The notes under the pieces are model-generated. The model was not told the origin of the DNA. It was given only the letters and a program-made list of their open reading frames with translations, and did not search any database. The translations under genes and the position numbers were made by a program. From assembly GCF_900176275.1 (NCBI RefSeq), contig NZ_FWXD01000020.1:1-64000 (forward strand): a stretch of DNA of 64,000 nt, in the 5' to 3' direction. The DNA comes from Andreprevotia lacus DSM 23236. GTDB lineage: Bacteria > Pseudomonadota > Gammaproteobacteria > Burkholderiales > Chitinibacteraceae. How positions within the stretch are numbered: the first letter of the stretch is position 1; every line of letters starts with the position of its first letter. Positions 63,981-64,000 of this stretch are shown piece after piece.

Positions 63981-64000
63981 AACAACACGCTTACCAAGAA

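Overview
The window is a GC-rich betaproteobacterial chromosome segment. The gene complement (GGDEF, HD-GYP and CheW signalling, metH, metY, hslU, ilvA, a NemR/NemA pair, BPSS1780- and DUF945-type proteins) and the repeated use of chitin-binding modules on secreted proteins suggest Neisseriales, Chromobacteriaceae or Chitinibacteraceae-like. This placement is inference; there is no rRNA gene in the window to test it.

Layout. 1-315: right end of an IS3-family element. 338-5311: metabolic and membrane genes, mostly on the minus strand (enoyl-CoA hydratase, GST, BPSS1780 protein, and a three-gene hydrolase/nucleosidase/DUF1289 operon). 5341-11806: signalling block with a membrane diguanylate cyclase, a soluble chemoreceptor carrying seven PAS modules of exactly 122 residues, and a triple-CheW protein. 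11814-15586: R2K ATP-grasp protein, FrnE-type DsbA, then nemR-tautomerase-nemA with two matching palindromic operators. 15608-16129: three tandem copies of a dispersed repeat. 16221-23846: DUF945 protein, a tandem pair of secreted GWYW-repeat proteins with near-identical promoters, metY and a CotH-type kinase. 24090-26173: AT-rich two-gene island (DUF3696 AAA ATPase plus a protein ending in a toxin-like domain), the best candidate for an undescribed defence system. 26514-26774: fossil junction of a metH 3' end joined to a metY 5' end, best read as the scar of an old tandem duplication. 26926-33181: secreted protein, metH, a MerR regulator with its 19-bp-spacer promoter, a CMD-SnoaL fusion and a GlsB-type membrane protein. 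33227-35000: dense repeat region. 35024-45530: hslU (without hslV beside it), PAS histidine kinase, EamA exporter, sphingomyelinase with a lipase-foldase-like partner, REC-DUF3369-HD-GYP protein, ilvA. 45652-59319: polymorphic-toxin region with a Rhs system split into two secreted proteins, a chitin-binding GIY-YIG toxin tip, Imm26, then immunity-like genes (DUF5071, SUKH-3), a SLATT-like protein and a chitin-binding metallopeptidase. 59782-62926: three tandem GTG-started secreted paralogues, each with the same promoter. 63013-63980: putative glucosaminidase and a small exported protein in a translationally coupled pair.

How it works together. Three themes recur. First, secreted proteins anchored by CBM5/12-type chitin-binding modules (Rhs toxin, metallopeptidase), consistent with life on chitin. 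Second, inter-bacterial or anti-phage conflict genes concentrated in AT-rich islands. Third, several families of palindromic dispersed repeats fill the intergenic spaces, and some double as terminators.
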